Shown: positions 16,922 to 26,310, numbered from the stretch's first letter. The stretch is 27,292 nt of DNA from an uncultured Ruminococcus sp. (GCA_900545125.1 UQXS01000006.1:1-27292), one strand, 5' to 3'. Translations and numbers: made by a program. Notes: generated from the sequence alone by a model not told the origin.

Positions 16922-18307
16922 TTGGGTAAATATTTTGGTACAGACGGATTCAGAGGAACTGCAAATGAAAATCTTACGGCAGACCATGCATTTAAAGTAG
17001 GAAGATTTTTAGGATGGTACTATAAAGAACTGAAAAAACAAAAGGGCGACAGCTCCGCCCCCCGTGTTCTCATCGGAAAGGATACGAGACGTTCCAGCTA
17101 TATGTTTGAATACAGCCTTGTGGGAGGTCTTACGGCTTCGGGTGCAGACGCATATCTGCTCCACGTTACCACTACGCCATCGGTTGCATATATATCACGT
17201 GTTGATAATTTTGACTGCGCAATAATGATTTCCGCCAGCCATAATCCGTATTACGACAACGGACTCAAGCTGATAAACGGCAAAGGCGAGAAAATGGAAG
17301 ATGATGTAATAGCTCTGGTTGAAGCTTATCTTGACGGAAATCTTACAGTTTTTGGTCAGGAATGGCAGGAACTTCCTTTTGCGCACGATGCAGAGATAGG
17401 ACGCACGGTAGACTATGTTTCCGGAAGAAACCGCTATATCGGATATCTTATTTCACTGGGCGTTTATTCTTTCCGTGGAAAGAAAGTGGGACTTGACTGT
17501 GCCAACGGAGCTTCATGGAATATTGCAAAGGCTGTTTTCGATGCCCTCGGAGCAGAGACATATGTTATCAATGCAGAACCGGACGGTACTAATATAAATA
17601 TGAACGCAGGTTCAACACACATAGAGGGACTCTGTAAGTTTGTTGTGGAAAACGGACTGGATGTCGGTTTTGCCTATGACGGCGACGCCGACCGCTGTCT
17701 TTGTGTAGACGAAAAAGGAAACGTCATTTCCGGCGATCATATCCTATACATATACGGACGCTACATGAAAGAGAGAGGAAAACTTCTTGCCAATACGGTC
17801 GTGACAACGATAATGTCGAATTTCGGGCTTTATAAGGCTTTTGATGAGATTGGCGTGGGCTACGCCAAAACGGCTGTAGGTGACAAGTATGTCTACGAGT
17901 ACATGAAAGAAAACGGATGCCGTCTGGGCGGAGAACAGTCGGGACATATTATCTTTTCCAAGTATGCATCCACCGGTGACGGTATTCTCACCAGCCTGAA
18001 AATAATGGAAGTCATTATGGCAAGAGAGAAGCCTCTCAGCGAACTGGCTGCGCCTTTCACCGTTTATCCTCAGGTGCTTGAAAATGTCAGGGTAAAGGAT
18101 AAATCTGCAGCTCAGGCTGATCCGGATGTAAAGGCTGCCGTTGAAAAAGCCGCATCGGAGCTTGGTGAATCCGGAAGAATACTTGTCCGTGAAAGCGGCA
18201 CAGAGCCTCTTGTGCGTGTTATGGCAGAAGCAGAAAACGAAGAGATATGTCATACCTGCGTGAATGCGATAATTGACGTTCTGAAACGCAACGGACACAC
18301 TATCTGA
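16922..18307 (+). CDS. glmM: Phosphoglucosamine mutase GlmM
   Basis: 461 residues from a TTG with AGGAG nine bases ahead. The translation starts MGKYFGTDGFRGTANENLT, exactly at the family N-terminus. GlmM converts glucosamine-6-phosphate to glucosamine-1-phosphate on the way to UDP-GlcNAc for peptidoglycan. The phosphoserine is Ser106 in SASHNP, the magnesium loop is DGDADR (D253, D255, D257), the sugar-binding motif is GGEQSGH, and the phosphate-binding loop is RESGTEPLVRVM. Length is close to the usual 445-450, with a slightly longer N-terminal part. The next gene, a GH43 enzyme, begins 24 bases after the stop with no terminator between, so the two seem co-transcribed. Confidence 0.95.
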   Translation: MGKYFGTDGFRGTANENLTADHAFKVGRFLGWYYKELKKQKGDSSAPRVLIGKDTRRSSYMFEYSLVGGLTASGADAYLLHVTTTPSVAYISRVDNFDCAIMISASHNPYYDNGLKLINGKGEKMEDDVIALVEAYLDGNLTVFGQEWQELPFAHDAEIGRTVDYVSGRNRYIGYLISLGVYSFRGKKVGLDCANGASWNIAKAVFDALGAETYVINAEPDGTNINMNAGSTHIEGLCKFVVENGLDVGFAYDGDADRCLCVDEKGNVISGDHILYIYGRYMKERGKLLANTVVTTIMSNFGLYKAFDEIGVGYAKTAVGDKYVYEYMKENGCRLGGEQSGHIIFSKYASTGDGILTSLKIMEVIMAREKPLSELAAPFTVYPQVLENVRVKDKSAAQADPDVKAAVEKAASELGESGRILVRESGTEPLVRVMAEAENEEICHTCVNAIIDVLKRNGHTI

Positions 18308-18331
18308 CGATTGGGAGATTTGGAAGTGATT

Positions 18332-19810
18332 ATGAAAAAACAGGCTTTTAATCCTTTTCTGCCTCTTGACGAGTATATTCCGGACGGAGAACCCCATATC
18401 TTCGGGGACAGAGTATATCTTTACGGTTCTCATGACCAAGAGGGCGGAGAAACATTCTGCATGGGCGATTATACGGTATATTCCGCTCCCGTGGATGATC
18501 TGTCCGACTGGCGGTGCGAGGGAGTGATCTACAGTGCTTCACAGGATCCTGACAGCGCCGGGCGTCCCTATATGTATGCTCCCGATGTGGTTCAGGGAAA
18601 CGACGGCAGATATTATCTTTACTATTGTATGTCCGGAGAGCGTGGCTTCGGAGGATATTTTGGTCCTATATCAGTGGCAGTATGCGATACTCCGGCAGGC
18701 AAGTATGAATATCTGGGATATGTTCGTTATCCGGACGGAAAACCCATGAAGAAGTACGTCTGCTTTGACCCCTGCGCTTTCAACGACGGCGGAACGATCC
18801 GCATCTATTACGGAACGCAGTACATGAACGAGTCCAATGAGATACTTGCCGCTGACAGCCGGAAACTTGCAGATGTTCAGAAGCGTTATAACAAAACGGC
18901 AGAGGAGATACTCGGAACTCCCGACAATGTAAACGGAGCGTGCATGGTTGTTCTGGAGGACGATATGCTCACTGTCAGGGAGGATGCAAAGCATATTATT
19001 CCCTATGAAGCCGATTTCGGCGGACATGAGTTCTTTGAGGCAAGTTCCATGAGAAAGGTGGGAGAAAAATATTATTTTGTGTTCTCTTCGCAGAAAAATC
19101 ATGAGCTTTGCTATGCCATAAGCGACTATCCCGACCGTGATTTTACATTCGGCGGAACTATAGTTTCCAACGGAGATGTCGGAATCAACGGTATATCCGA
19201 CGAAAACCGAATGAATATGACCGGTACGACTCACGGCAGCATTATTGAGATAAGCGGTCAGTGGTACGTATTTTATCACAGGCTGACACATAAATCCGAT
19301 TACAGCCGTCAGGCGTGCGCAGAGAGGATATCTATAAGTGATGACGGAACTATAACGCAGGTCAAAATAACTTCATGCGGTCTTAACGGAGCGCCTTTAG
19401 CAGGTGTGGGAAGATATCCTGCGCCGATAGCCTGCTGTATCACCAACGGCAGGATGCCCCATGGTTCAAACAGCATTTATACCGAAAGTTTCCCCAATGT
19501 CACCCATTCAGGAAATGAACGGTATATCGGCGAAGTATGCAATAATACGCTTATAGGATTCAGATATTTTGAGTTTTCCGGTACAGACAGACTGTCTGTT
19601 ACCGTCCGTGGAAAGGGCGGCGGTACTATCGGCGTGTATACTGAGATCGGCGGAGATTGTCTGGGAGAGATCAGTGTTCTGCCCTGTGAGAAATGGACGG
19701 AAATTTCGTCTGCTGTAAATTTTCCCTGCGGCGTATATCCGCTGTATCTGGTATATCACGGTACAGGAAAGATAGACGTTCTGGATATTGCTTTTCCACA
19801 GAACGGCTGA
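18332..19810 (+). CDS. Intracellular glycoside hydrolase family 43 protein
   Basis: 492 residues from the ATG at 18332. A TTG at 18311 in the same frame would add seven residues; GGAAGTG favours the ATG. GH43 enzymes are five-bladed propellers acting mostly on arabinose- or xylose-containing oligosaccharides. Likely catalytic residues are Asp18 in YIPDGEPHIFG (base), Asp146 in VCFDPCAF (pKa modulator) and Glu236 in HEFFEASSMRK (acid). The last 140 residues or so look like an added beta-sandwich. There is no signal peptide, so it would act on imported oligosaccharides. Position behind glmM is unusual; no transporter or regulator for pentose glycans is nearby. Substrate cannot be read from the sequence. 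Confidence 0.82.
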   Translation: MKKQAFNPFLPLDEYIPDGEPHIFGDRVYLYGSHDQEGGETFCMGDYTVYSAPVDDLSDWRCEGVIYSASQDPDSAGRPYMYAPDVVQGNDGRYYLYYCMSGERGFGGYFGPISVAVCDTPAGKYEYLGYVRYPDGKPMKKYVCFDPCAFNDGGTIRIYYGTQYMNESNEILAADSRKLADVQKRYNKTAEEILGTPDNVNGACMVVLEDDMLTVREDAKHIIPYEADFGGHEFFEASSMRKVGEKYYFVFSSQKNHELCYAISDYPDRDFTFGGTIVSNGDVGINGISDENRMNMTGTTHGSIIEISGQWYVFYHRLTHKSDYSRQACAERISISDDGTITQVKITSCGLNGAPLAGVGRYPAPIACCITNGRMPHGSNSIYTESFPNVTHSGNERYIGEVCNNTLIGFRYFEFSGTDRLSVTVRGKGGGTIGVYTEIGGDCLGEISVLPCEKWTEISSAVNFPCGVYPLYLVYHGTGKIDVLDIAFPQNG

Positions 19811-19896
19811 CTTTGTTGATTTTGGCAAATCGTTAAGTGTGTTATTGCAAATATTTGGCTAAATACTGGAAAATGTGGGGATATGGGAAAAAAATA

Positions 19897-19925
19897 TTGA
19901 CGTATCAGGCAAATAGTGATATAAT
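19897..19925 (+). promoter_or_regulatory. Sigma-A promoter of the Wzz-like gene
   Basis: TTGACG (19897-19902), 17-bp spacer, TATAAT (19920-19925), followed by a leader of about 50 bases and the ribosome site GGAGGG (19971-19976). No convincing terminator for the upstream GH43 gene is seen between 19811 and 19896. Confidence 0.85.
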
Positions 19926-19980
19926 ATCATGAGGAAAAATAAATTTATCATCTCTGGAACAAGCTGAAATGGAGGGCACA

Positions 19981-21600
19981 ATGTCAAAAAAAGAAGAACG
20001 TAACCTTAATGTTACAATTAAAAGTGATGAGGACGATAAGGACAGCGTAGTTCTGTCAATATCAAGTTTTGGAAAAGGGCTTAAAAGATATTTTCTCCCT
20101 TGGGTGATTGTTGCTGTTATCGTTTTTGTAGGCGTGGCAGGAATCAAGACCATAGGTGTTGTATGTAATAAAACGCCGCTTAAAGCTCTTATAGGATTTA
20201 ACTATAAAGGCATAGAAAGCGGAGAAGATCCGGCAGGACATACTTTTGATATCAATACTGTCAAGAATGTTCAGGTTATCTCTGAGGCTCTTGCCGAAAA
20301 CGATATTGACCTTGAAGAGGCTGATGCTGTAAGGAACGCTATTACATTTGAGGGTGTTATTCCTTCGGATGCTATTGATAAAATGACGACCTATAAGAGC
20401 GTCTATGAAAATTCAACAAACGGCAATCTTGCTGCTGCACAGGCTATGCTTGATGTCACCTATTATCCGACGCAGTTCAAGGTAAGCTTTGATTACGGCA
20501 GTACCGGTCTTACAAAAGGCAAGGCAGTGCAGGTATTGAATTCTATGCTCAATCATTACCGTGATTACTTCTTTGACCAGTACGGTTACAACAAATCTCT
20601 CGGACAGTCGCTCTCAGCCGTAAGTTATGAGGATTATGACTACAGCGAAGCAGTTGATCTGTTCAGAGTAAATCTCAATGCGCTTTCCGATTATGTCAAT
20701 ACGCTTTCACGCAGTGATTCAAGCCATTTCCGTTCAAAGGAAACAGGTGTTGAGGGCGAAGATGGACTTACCGGTTATACATTTGATGATATCTCCCAGT
20801 CTATTGACGCAGTTAAGAGAATTGATCTCGCAAGAATATCTTCATATGTTACGGTTAATAACGTTACCAAGGATAAGACAGCAACCATCGCATATTATCA
20901 GTATAATATAGATGAACTTAACCGTGAAAAAAATGCTTACACGGAAAGACTTGCAAATCTGAAGACAGCTATTGATTCCTACAAGAAAGATACCGTTCTT
21001 GTAATGAGCGGCATTGACGGAACAAGTCAGGAACTTTCACAAAGTTCCGAGCAGTACGATAAGCTTGTAGAACGCTATGACAACGTGGCAACTCAGCTGG
21101 CAAATGTAAAACAGGATATCAGTATGTATACTCAGCGCAAGGAAGGCCTTGAAAAAGGCAAAGAAGGCACTAAGGATATGGAAGACTATACTGTAGGTGA
21201 GATTGCTAAACTTAATGATAAAGTAAATCGCCTTATTGAGATAACAAGGATCGCATCCGAACAGTATTATGAAACAGAAGAGTTTGCAAACGCCTACAAT
21301 ATTTTTGCTCCGGCTGTAAATTCCAAGATAGATACCGTAAAATCCATTTTACACGCTTCACTCATGCCGTTGATCGTCGTGGAAGCACTGGTTCTGATAA
21401 TCTATATCATTATTGCATTTGTTTTTGCAATAAGATCTGACAGTTCAAAAAAGACGGCTGCTGAAAGCGCAGAAGATACTGATGATGATATTGATGATAC
21501 GGCATCTGACACTGATATCAGTGCGGATGAAAGCAGTACGGAAGAAAAAAAATCTGCGGAAAAACCGGCAAATAAGAAGAATTCAGGAAAAAGCAAATAA
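19981..21600 (+). CDS. Wzz-like polysaccharide co-polymerase family membrane protein
   Basis: 539 residues; the ATG at 19981 follows GGAGGG at correct distance and is preferred to an in-frame ATG at 19969. The layout is that of chain-length regulators: a cytoplasmic N-terminus, membrane helix 1 (about 37-62), a large extracytoplasmic region rich in helix and coiled coil (especially about 305-440), and membrane helix 2 (about 459-487). An acidic, Ser/Asp/Lys-rich cytoplasmic tail follows, with no Walker motif and no Tyr cluster. These proteins set the length of exported polysaccharides. The call rests on topology and on the following export genes rather than on a strong motif, so the exact family is uncertain. 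Confidence 0.6.
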   Translation: MSKKEERNLNVTIKSDEDDKDSVVLSISSFGKGLKRYFLPWVIVAVIVFVGVAGIKTIGVVCNKTPLKALIGFNYKGIESGEDPAGHTFDINTVKNVQVISEALAENDIDLEEADAVRNAITFEGVIPSDAIDKMTTYKSVYENSTNGNLAAAQAMLDVTYYPTQFKVSFDYGSTGLTKGKAVQVLNSMLNHYRDYFFDQYGYNKSLGQSLSAVSYEDYDYSEAVDLFRVNLNALSDYVNTLSRSDSSHFRSKETGVEGEDGLTGYTFDDISQSIDAVKRIDLARISSYVTVNNVTKDKTATIAYYQYNIDELNREKNAYTERLANLKTAIDSYKKDTVLVMSGIDGTSQELSQSSEQYDKLVERYDNVATQLANVKQDISMYTQRKEGLEKGKEGTKDMEDYTVGEIAKLNDKVNRLIEITRIASEQYYETEEFANAYNIFAPAVNSKIDTVKSILHASLMPLIVVEALVLIIYIIIAFVFAIRSDSSKKTAAESAEDTDDDIDDTASDTDISADESSTEEKKSAEKPANKKNSGKSK

Positions 21601-21610
21601 TCCCAAAAAT

Positions 21611-21644
21611 AAGGGCGTCCGGCAAAATGGGCGTCCTTTGATTT
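21611..21644 (+). terminator. Weak hairpin between the Wzz-like and CNNM genes
   Basis: AAGGGCGTCC (21611-21620) can pair with GGGCGTCCTT (21629-21638) over ten positions including two G-U pairs, followed by TGATTT. With no new promoter before 21665, it probably reduces rather than ends transcription. Confidence 0.5.
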
Positions 21645-21664
21645 AAAAAACAGAAAGGTTAGTT

Positions 21665-22930
21665 ATGGATAATTCTGACATAGGGAAAATTATACTTGTT
21701 GTAATAATGATGATCTTTTCGGCTTTGTTTTCAAGCACGGAAACAGCTTTTTCAAGCGTAAACAAGCTGAGACTGAAAAACTACGCTTCTCAGGGCAATA
21801 AAAAGGCGGCAAGAGCTCTTAAGCTTGCAAATAAGTTTGACGATGTTCTTACAGCTGTTCTTATAGGAAATAATATCGTGAATATTGCGATATCATCGGT
21901 AAGCACGCTGATTTTTATTGAAATTATCGGAAGCAACGGCGCCGCTGTGTCTACGGTAGTTGTTACTGTTCTGGTTCTGATATTCGGTGAAGTTCTGCCG
22001 AAATCCTATGCCAAGAGAAATGCTGAGAAGCTTGCACTGCTGTTCGCTGCTCCGCTTTCAGTGCTGGTAACGGTTTTTAAGCCTTTTGTTGTTGCTCTCA
22101 ACGGATTGTCATCGCTTATCTCCAGCGGCGGTGATGAAGCTCCGAGCGTGACCGAAGACGAGCTTAAATATATGATAGACGAGATCGAAGAACAGGGCGT
22201 TATCGAAGAACAGGAAAGCGAACTGGTGAAGAGCGCTCTGGAATTTGATGAGATCACGGTCAATGAGATACTTATACCCAGAGTAAAAATTATCGGTGTG
22301 GAAATAGGCATGAGCCTCGATGAGATAAAGGAAATATTCATCACCGAAATGTACTCACGCCTTCCGGTGTATGAAAAAAGTCTGGATGATATAGTCGGAA
22401 TGATTACCAACAAGGCTTTTTTCAAGATGCTTACCGAGGGCGGAAACGATATACATGACATTATTCAGGATGTCACACATATTGCGGATACAAAGCTTAT
22501 AAATGAGACCATGCGTGATATGCAGAGATCAAAGGTGCATCTTGCGGTCGTTACCGATCAGTACGGCGGTACAAAGGGAATCGTTACGCTGGAAGATATA
22601 ATCGAGGAGCTTGTGGGTGAGATCTACGATGAAGAAGATGAGATAGTAAGCAGTGCCAGAATGATCTCGGAGAATAAGTATGAAGTAGCCGGAGATATGA
22701 GCATAAGCAGACTTCTTGAACAGCTCGATCTTGACGATGATCTTATTCAGACCGATTATACATCCGTAGGCGGCTGGGTAACGGATGTCATGGAACATAT
22801 TCCGGAGTCCGGAGAGATTGCCGAAACAGGCATTTTCAGGATAACTGCGGCTGTTGTGAACGAACAGACAGTAGAAAAGGTGATACTGGAGATCCTTGAC
22901 GTTCACGATGAGGAAGAAACAGAGAAGTAA
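21665..22930 (+). CDS. CNNM/CorC (HlyC/CorC-family) transporter with CBS pair
   Basis: 421 residues. A DUF21 membrane domain fills about 1-150: SALFSSTETAFSSVNKLRL, then DDVLTAVLIGNNIVNIAISS and FGEVLPKSYAKRNAEKLAL. A CBS pair follows at about 205-325, ending in the family signature GGTKGIVTLEDIIEELVGEI, and a CorC_HlyC domain at about 338-415. Members transport magnesium or related cations, often as Na+-coupled exporters; haemolysin activity is a historical name. AAAGG lies ahead of the ATG. It sits between a Wzz-like gene and the ABC export operon, and nothing shows a role in polysaccharide synthesis. A terminator follows at once. Confidence 0.92.
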   Translation: MDNSDIGKIILVVIMMIFSALFSSTETAFSSVNKLRLKNYASQGNKKAARALKLANKFDDVLTAVLIGNNIVNIAISSVSTLIFIEIIGSNGAAVSTVVVTVLVLIFGEVLPKSYAKRNAEKLALLFAAPLSVLVTVFKPFVVALNGLSSLISSGGDEAPSVTEDELKYMIDEIEEQGVIEEQESELVKSALEFDEITVNEILIPRVKIIGVEIGMSLDEIKEIFITEMYSRLPVYEKSLDDIVGMITNKAFFKMLTEGGNDIHDIIQDVTHIADTKLINETMRDMQRSKVHLAVVTDQYGGTKGIVTLEDIIEELVGEIYDEEDEIVSSARMISENKYEVAGDMSISRLLEQLDLDDDLIQTDYTSVGGWVTDVMEHIPESGEIAETGIFRITAAVVNEQTVEKVILEILDVHDEEETEK

Positions 22931-22940
22931 ATCATAAAAG

Positions 22941-22971
22941 CGGCTGTGCATGAAATGTGCAGCCGTTTATT
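22941..22971 (+). terminator. Rho-independent terminator after the CNNM/CorC gene
   Basis: CGGCTGTGCAT (22941-22951) folds on ATGTGCAGCCG (22955-22965) with a three-base loop and two G-U pairs, followed by TTTATT. Confidence 0.82.
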
Positions 22972-23022
22972 ATAATGATTTCTGATTATTATTGCTTTCC
23001 GTGTGTATTGCTCTTATAACTA

Positions 23023-23052
23023 TTGACATCGGAGTATACAATATGTTATAAT
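23023..23052 (+). promoter_or_regulatory. Consensus sigma-A promoter of the polysaccharide export operon
   Basis: TTGACA (23023-23028), 18-bp spacer, TATAAT (23047-23052): both hexamers are perfect. The leader of about 45 bases ends in the ribosome site AAAAAAGGAG. The operon is probably well expressed. Confidence 0.9.
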
Positions 23053-23101
23053 TAAAAAATACTATGGCAAATTTTGTTCACCTGTAAAAAAGGAGCTATA
23101 A

Positions 23102-23878
23102 ATGAATACAATAAAAGAATTGTATGCTTACAGACAGATGATATTCAGTCTGGTAAAAAAAGACCTGAGAGGACGCTACAAAGGCTCGGCACTTGGCTTT
23201 TTATGGACGTTCATAAATCCTCTGCTTCAGCTGGTAGTATATACGGTAGTGTTTTCTTTCATTCTCAAATCGAATATTGAGCGGTATTATCTCTATCTGT
23301 TTGTTGCGCTCATTCCGTGGATATTCTTTTCTTCTTCGCTCACCGTCGGAGCATCCTCGATAGTGGCTCAGAAAGATCTTATAAAGAAGATTTACTTTCC
23401 ACGCATGGTAATCCCGATTTCCTATGTAACAAGCTGCTTTGTCAATATGCTGCTGTGTTTTATCGTCATATTTGCGGTGATAATTCTGACCGGTGCAGGC
23501 ATTAATTTTCTGGCGCTTCTGACACTTCCGATCATTATGGCGGTGGAATATCTCATGGCTCTCGGAATGGCTCTGCTGGCATCGGCTGTGACTGTTTATT
23601 TCAGGGATATGGAGCATATACTTGGAATCCTGTCGATGATGTGGATGTACATGACACCTATCATGTACGATAAGTCGATCGTTCCGGAAAGACTTCTTCC
23701 GGTATTCAATCTCAACCCTATGACGCACGTTATCGAGTGCTACCGGACTGTTCTGTATAATAAGGCAATGCCGGATCTGTCCTCGCTGCTTTCGGCTATA
23801 GGATTCGGATTGTTCTTTCTGGTGCTGGGGTGTCTGGTTTTCAACAAACTTCAGCGTCACTTTGCGGAGGAATTATAA
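23102..23878 (+). CDS. ABC-2 type polysaccharide exporter permease (Wzm/TagG-like)
   Basis: 258 residues with about six membrane helices and no signal peptide. The N-terminal cytoplasmic segment RQMIFSLVKKDLRGRYKGSA and the following LGFLWTFINPLLQLVVYTVV are hallmarks of permeases that export lipid-linked O-antigen, teichoic acid or capsule. Further family features are KIYFPRMVIPISYV in the middle and NPMTHVIECYRTVLYNK near the end. The stop is directly followed by the ATG of the ATPase gene with no spacing, indicating coupled, balanced synthesis of the two transporter subunits. Confidence 0.92.
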   Translation: MNTIKELYAYRQMIFSLVKKDLRGRYKGSALGFLWTFINPLLQLVVYTVVFSFILKSNIERYYLYLFVALIPWIFFSSSLTVGASSIVAQKDLIKKIYFPRMVIPISYVTSCFVNMLLCFIVIFAVIILTGAGINFLALLTLPIIMAVEYLMALGMALLASAVTVYFRDMEHILGILSMMWMYMTPIMYDKSIVPERLLPVFNLNPMTHVIECYRTVLYNKAMPDLSSLLSAIGFGLFFLVLGCLVFNKLQRHFAEEL

Positions 23879-25147
23879 ATGGCTGTGAATGATATTGCGA
23901 TTGATGTAAATAATATTACCAAAAGCTTCAAGGTCTTTCCGGATAAAGGCTCGCAGCTCAAGGAGCGTCTGCTTTTCCGTAAGCGAAGCCGTTTTGAGGA
24001 ACGCAGAGTTCTGAAAGGGATAAGCTTTCGGGTCAGAAAAGGCGAAGCTATCGGTCTTATAGGTCATAACGGCTGTGGAAAATCCACGACACTTAAACTG
24101 CTGACAAAGATAATGTTTCCGGATTCAGGCACGATCACCATGAAAGGCAGGGTTTCAAGTCTTATCGAACTGGGGGCAGGATTTCACCCCGATATGAGCG
24201 GACGTGAGAACATCTACACCAATGCCGCTATTTTCGGACTTACAAAAAAGGAGATCGACGCCCGGTTAAATGATATCATCAGTTTTTCGGAACTGGAAGA
24301 ATTCATTGACAATCCTGTCAGAACGTATTCCTCCGGAATGTATATGCGTCTTGCGTTTTCGGTTGCGATAAATGTGGATGCGGATATACTCCTTATAGAC
24401 GAGATACTGGCGGTCGGCGATGCAAATTTTCAGGCAAAATGCTTTAATAAGCTTAAAGAAATAAAGTCGCACGGTACGACTATCGTTATCGTTTCTCATT
24501 CTCTCGGTCAGATCGAGCAGATATGCGACCGTTCCATCTGGATTCACGACGGACTTATAAAAGCTGAGGGAAATCCAAAGGAAATTGATCTTGAATACCT
24601 CGATTTTATGGGCAGAAAACTACAGGAAGCTTCCAGCAGGGAGCTTGAAAACAGCGAAACAGAGGAAGCTCCGGAAACGGCAGAAACATCGGCAGGCGAA
24701 GAAGAATCCGGCGAACAGCCGTCCAAACGCTGGGGAAGCGGCGATGCAAAAATAAAAAATATCAGAGCGTATTCGTCTGAGGGCGTACAGCAGAAAATTT
24801 TCCGGACAGGTGAGACTATCGTATTCAGGATAGGGTATACAGTGAAAAATCCCGTAAACGATGCGGTTTTCGGCATTGGGATATTCAGCCGTGACGGAAT
24901 ACAATGCTACGGCACGAATACCAGAATAGACAAGCATGAGGAGATCCGGCTCACAGAAAGCGGCACGGCAGAGATAGTTCTGGAGGATGTGCCTCTTCTT
25001 GCCGGAGAATATCTGATAGATTTTGCTATCGAAACTGGAGACGGCATCCCGGTCGATTACTTCCGTGAGGCTTATACCGTCGAAATTATAAATTCACTGG
25101 GCGATGTCGGAATTGCACGTATAAAGCACAAGTGGAATATTGATTAA
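23879..25147 (+). CDS. ABC polysaccharide exporter ATPase with C-terminal Wzt-type domain
   Basis: 422 residues. The ATPase part (1-about 240) has Walker A GHNGCGKST (62-70), the ABC signature YSSGM (150-154), Walker B LLIDE (171-175) and the H-loop VSHS. A Glu/Ser-rich flexible linker spans about 250-285. From about 286 to 422 follows an immunoglobulin-like beta domain matching the Wzt C-terminal region: FRTGETIVFRIGYTV, VFGIGIFSRDG, LLAGEYLIDFAIE. In E. coli O8/O9a this domain binds the modified non-reducing end of the finished chain and gates export. Its presence next to a methyltransferase gene suggests the same logic. TagH-type ATPases of teichoic acid export differ in their C-terminal part, so a Wzt label fits better. 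Confidence 0.9.
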   Translation: MAVNDIAIDVNNITKSFKVFPDKGSQLKERLLFRKRSRFEERRVLKGISFRVRKGEAIGLIGHNGCGKSTTLKLLTKIMFPDSGTITMKGRVSSLIELGAGFHPDMSGRENIYTNAAIFGLTKKEIDARLNDIISFSELEEFIDNPVRTYSSGMYMRLAFSVAINVDADILLIDEILAVGDANFQAKCFNKLKEIKSHGTTIVIVSHSLGQIEQICDRSIWIHDGLIKAEGNPKEIDLEYLDFMGRKLQEASSRELENSETEEAPETAETSAGEEESGEQPSKRWGSGDAKIKNIRAYSSEGVQQKIFRTGETIVFRIGYTVKNPVNDAVFGIGIFSRDGIQCYGTNTRIDKHEEIRLTESGTAEIVLEDVPLLAGEYLIDFAIETGDGIPVDYFREAYTVEIINSLGDVGIARIKHKWNID

Positions 25148-25165
25148 AGAAGGTAAAATATAAAT

Positions 25166-26305
25166 ATGAGCAACACAAGCGATTATATGAACAAAAAAAC
25201 ACGGGGAAGTATCATTTCTTTTTTCCGGAGAGTGTTTTTTCATTCCTTTTATCAGGGAATCGGAGCTGTATCTCAGGATATACAGCTTTTAAGTCAGCGT
25301 ACCGAGGAACTTGAAAAATCGTTGGATGATATTCGCAGATTTTTTGACGGAATGAATGAAAAAATCGAATCGGTAAAACTGCTTTCACAGGAAAGGCTTG
25401 ACGGCGTGGAAGTTCTCACGTCAGCGCTGCACGGTGATCTTGAAAACATAAGTGTCAATCTGAGAAATAATAATGCCGCTATTGAAAGACTTTCGGCAGA
25501 CAGCGAATTTGCCAAGCTCAAACTTACTGTCATAGAAAAGGGAATGAAAAACAAAAAGAGCACCGGCACAGTTCAGAACGCGGAAACCCGGCTTGTTCCT
25601 GCTGCCGCCCTGCCGCAGGACAGCGGAGATTCCGAGTACGAGGAAATTGACTACTTTGATTTTGAAAATCATTTCAGAGGTTCGATAGAAAGTATCAGAA
25701 AGGCTCAGGAGGTCTACCTTGAATACTTCCGGGGTAAGAAAAACGTGGTGGATATCGGCTGCGGACGGGGCGAATTCCTTTCCCTTATGAAAGACAGCGG
25801 TATTAATGCACACGGTGTTGATATCTACGAGCCGTATGTGGACTACTGCAATATGAAAGGACTTTCTGCCGAATGCGGCGACGGAGCAGAATTTCTGTCA
25901 AGACAGGATACTGTTGACGGAATTTTTGTCGGACAGGTAGTCGAGCATCTGAAAACAGGAGAGATAATACGTCTGTGCAATACGGCTTACGAAAAGCTTT
26001 CCGCCGGAGGATGCATTGTTATTGAGACGCCGAATCCTACGTCGCTGGCGATATATACAAACGCTTTTTATATTGACCCGTCGCATATCAAGCCCGTACA
26101 TCCGCTGACTATGAAGTACTTTCTGGAAAAGGCAGGATTTACGCAGACAGAAATTATATACACCGAGCAGAGCAGACCGCCTTTCAGTATTCCGGAACTG
26201 AATATCGAGGGAGCGGACGAATTCAACAGCGCTATGAAGAATGTTTCCGGACTGCTCTACGGCAGTCAGGATTATGCAGTTATAGCTACAAAAGTTAAGG
26301 AATGA
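25166..26305 (+). CDS. Class I SAM-dependent methyltransferase with N-terminal coiled coil
   Basis: 379 residues; ATG behind GAAGG. A basic, aromatic segment (about 8-26, SIISFFRRVFFHSFYQG) could sit on the membrane. A long heptad-like coiled-coil region follows (about 30-135), then a Pro/Ala-rich link, then a methyltransferase domain (about 160-379) with SAM motif I VVDIGCGRGEF (Asp196), an acidic residue in GVDIYEP, and GGCIVIETPNP. The gene lies between the Wzt-like ATPase and glycan-assembly genes, so it probably methylates the growing polysaccharide. It resembles WbdD-type chain terminators in pairing a methyltransferase with a coiled coil, but the order is reversed and no kinase domain is present. 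Substrate is inferred. Confidence 0.82.
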   Translation: MSNTSDYMNKKTRGSIISFFRRVFFHSFYQGIGAVSQDIQLLSQRTEELEKSLDDIRRFFDGMNEKIESVKLLSQERLDGVEVLTSALHGDLENISVNLRNNNAAIERLSADSEFAKLKLTVIEKGMKNKKSTGTVQNAETRLVPAAALPQDSGDSEYEEIDYFDFENHFRGSIESIRKAQEVYLEYFRGKKNVVDIGCGRGEFLSLMKDSGINAHGVDIYEPYVDYCNMKGLSAECGDGAEFLSRQDTVDGIFVGQVVEHLKTGEIIRLCNTAYEKLSAGGCIVIETPNPTSLAIYTNAFYIDPSHIKPVHPLTMKYFLEKAGFTQTEIIYTEQSRPPFSIPELNIEGADEFNSAMKNVSGLLYGSQDYAVIATKVKE

Positions 26306-26310
26306 TAAAA

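Noticed and set aside
19811..19860. Terminator after the GH43 gene
   Set aside because: Only a five-base GATTT / AAATC stem without a T run is present, too weak to call.
22006..22461. Long minus-strand open frames opposite the CNNM and other genes (also 10177-11085 and 11476-12423)
   Set aside because: They are antisense to strongly supported conserved genes, lack ribosome sites, and their composition is what the opposite-strand codons predict.
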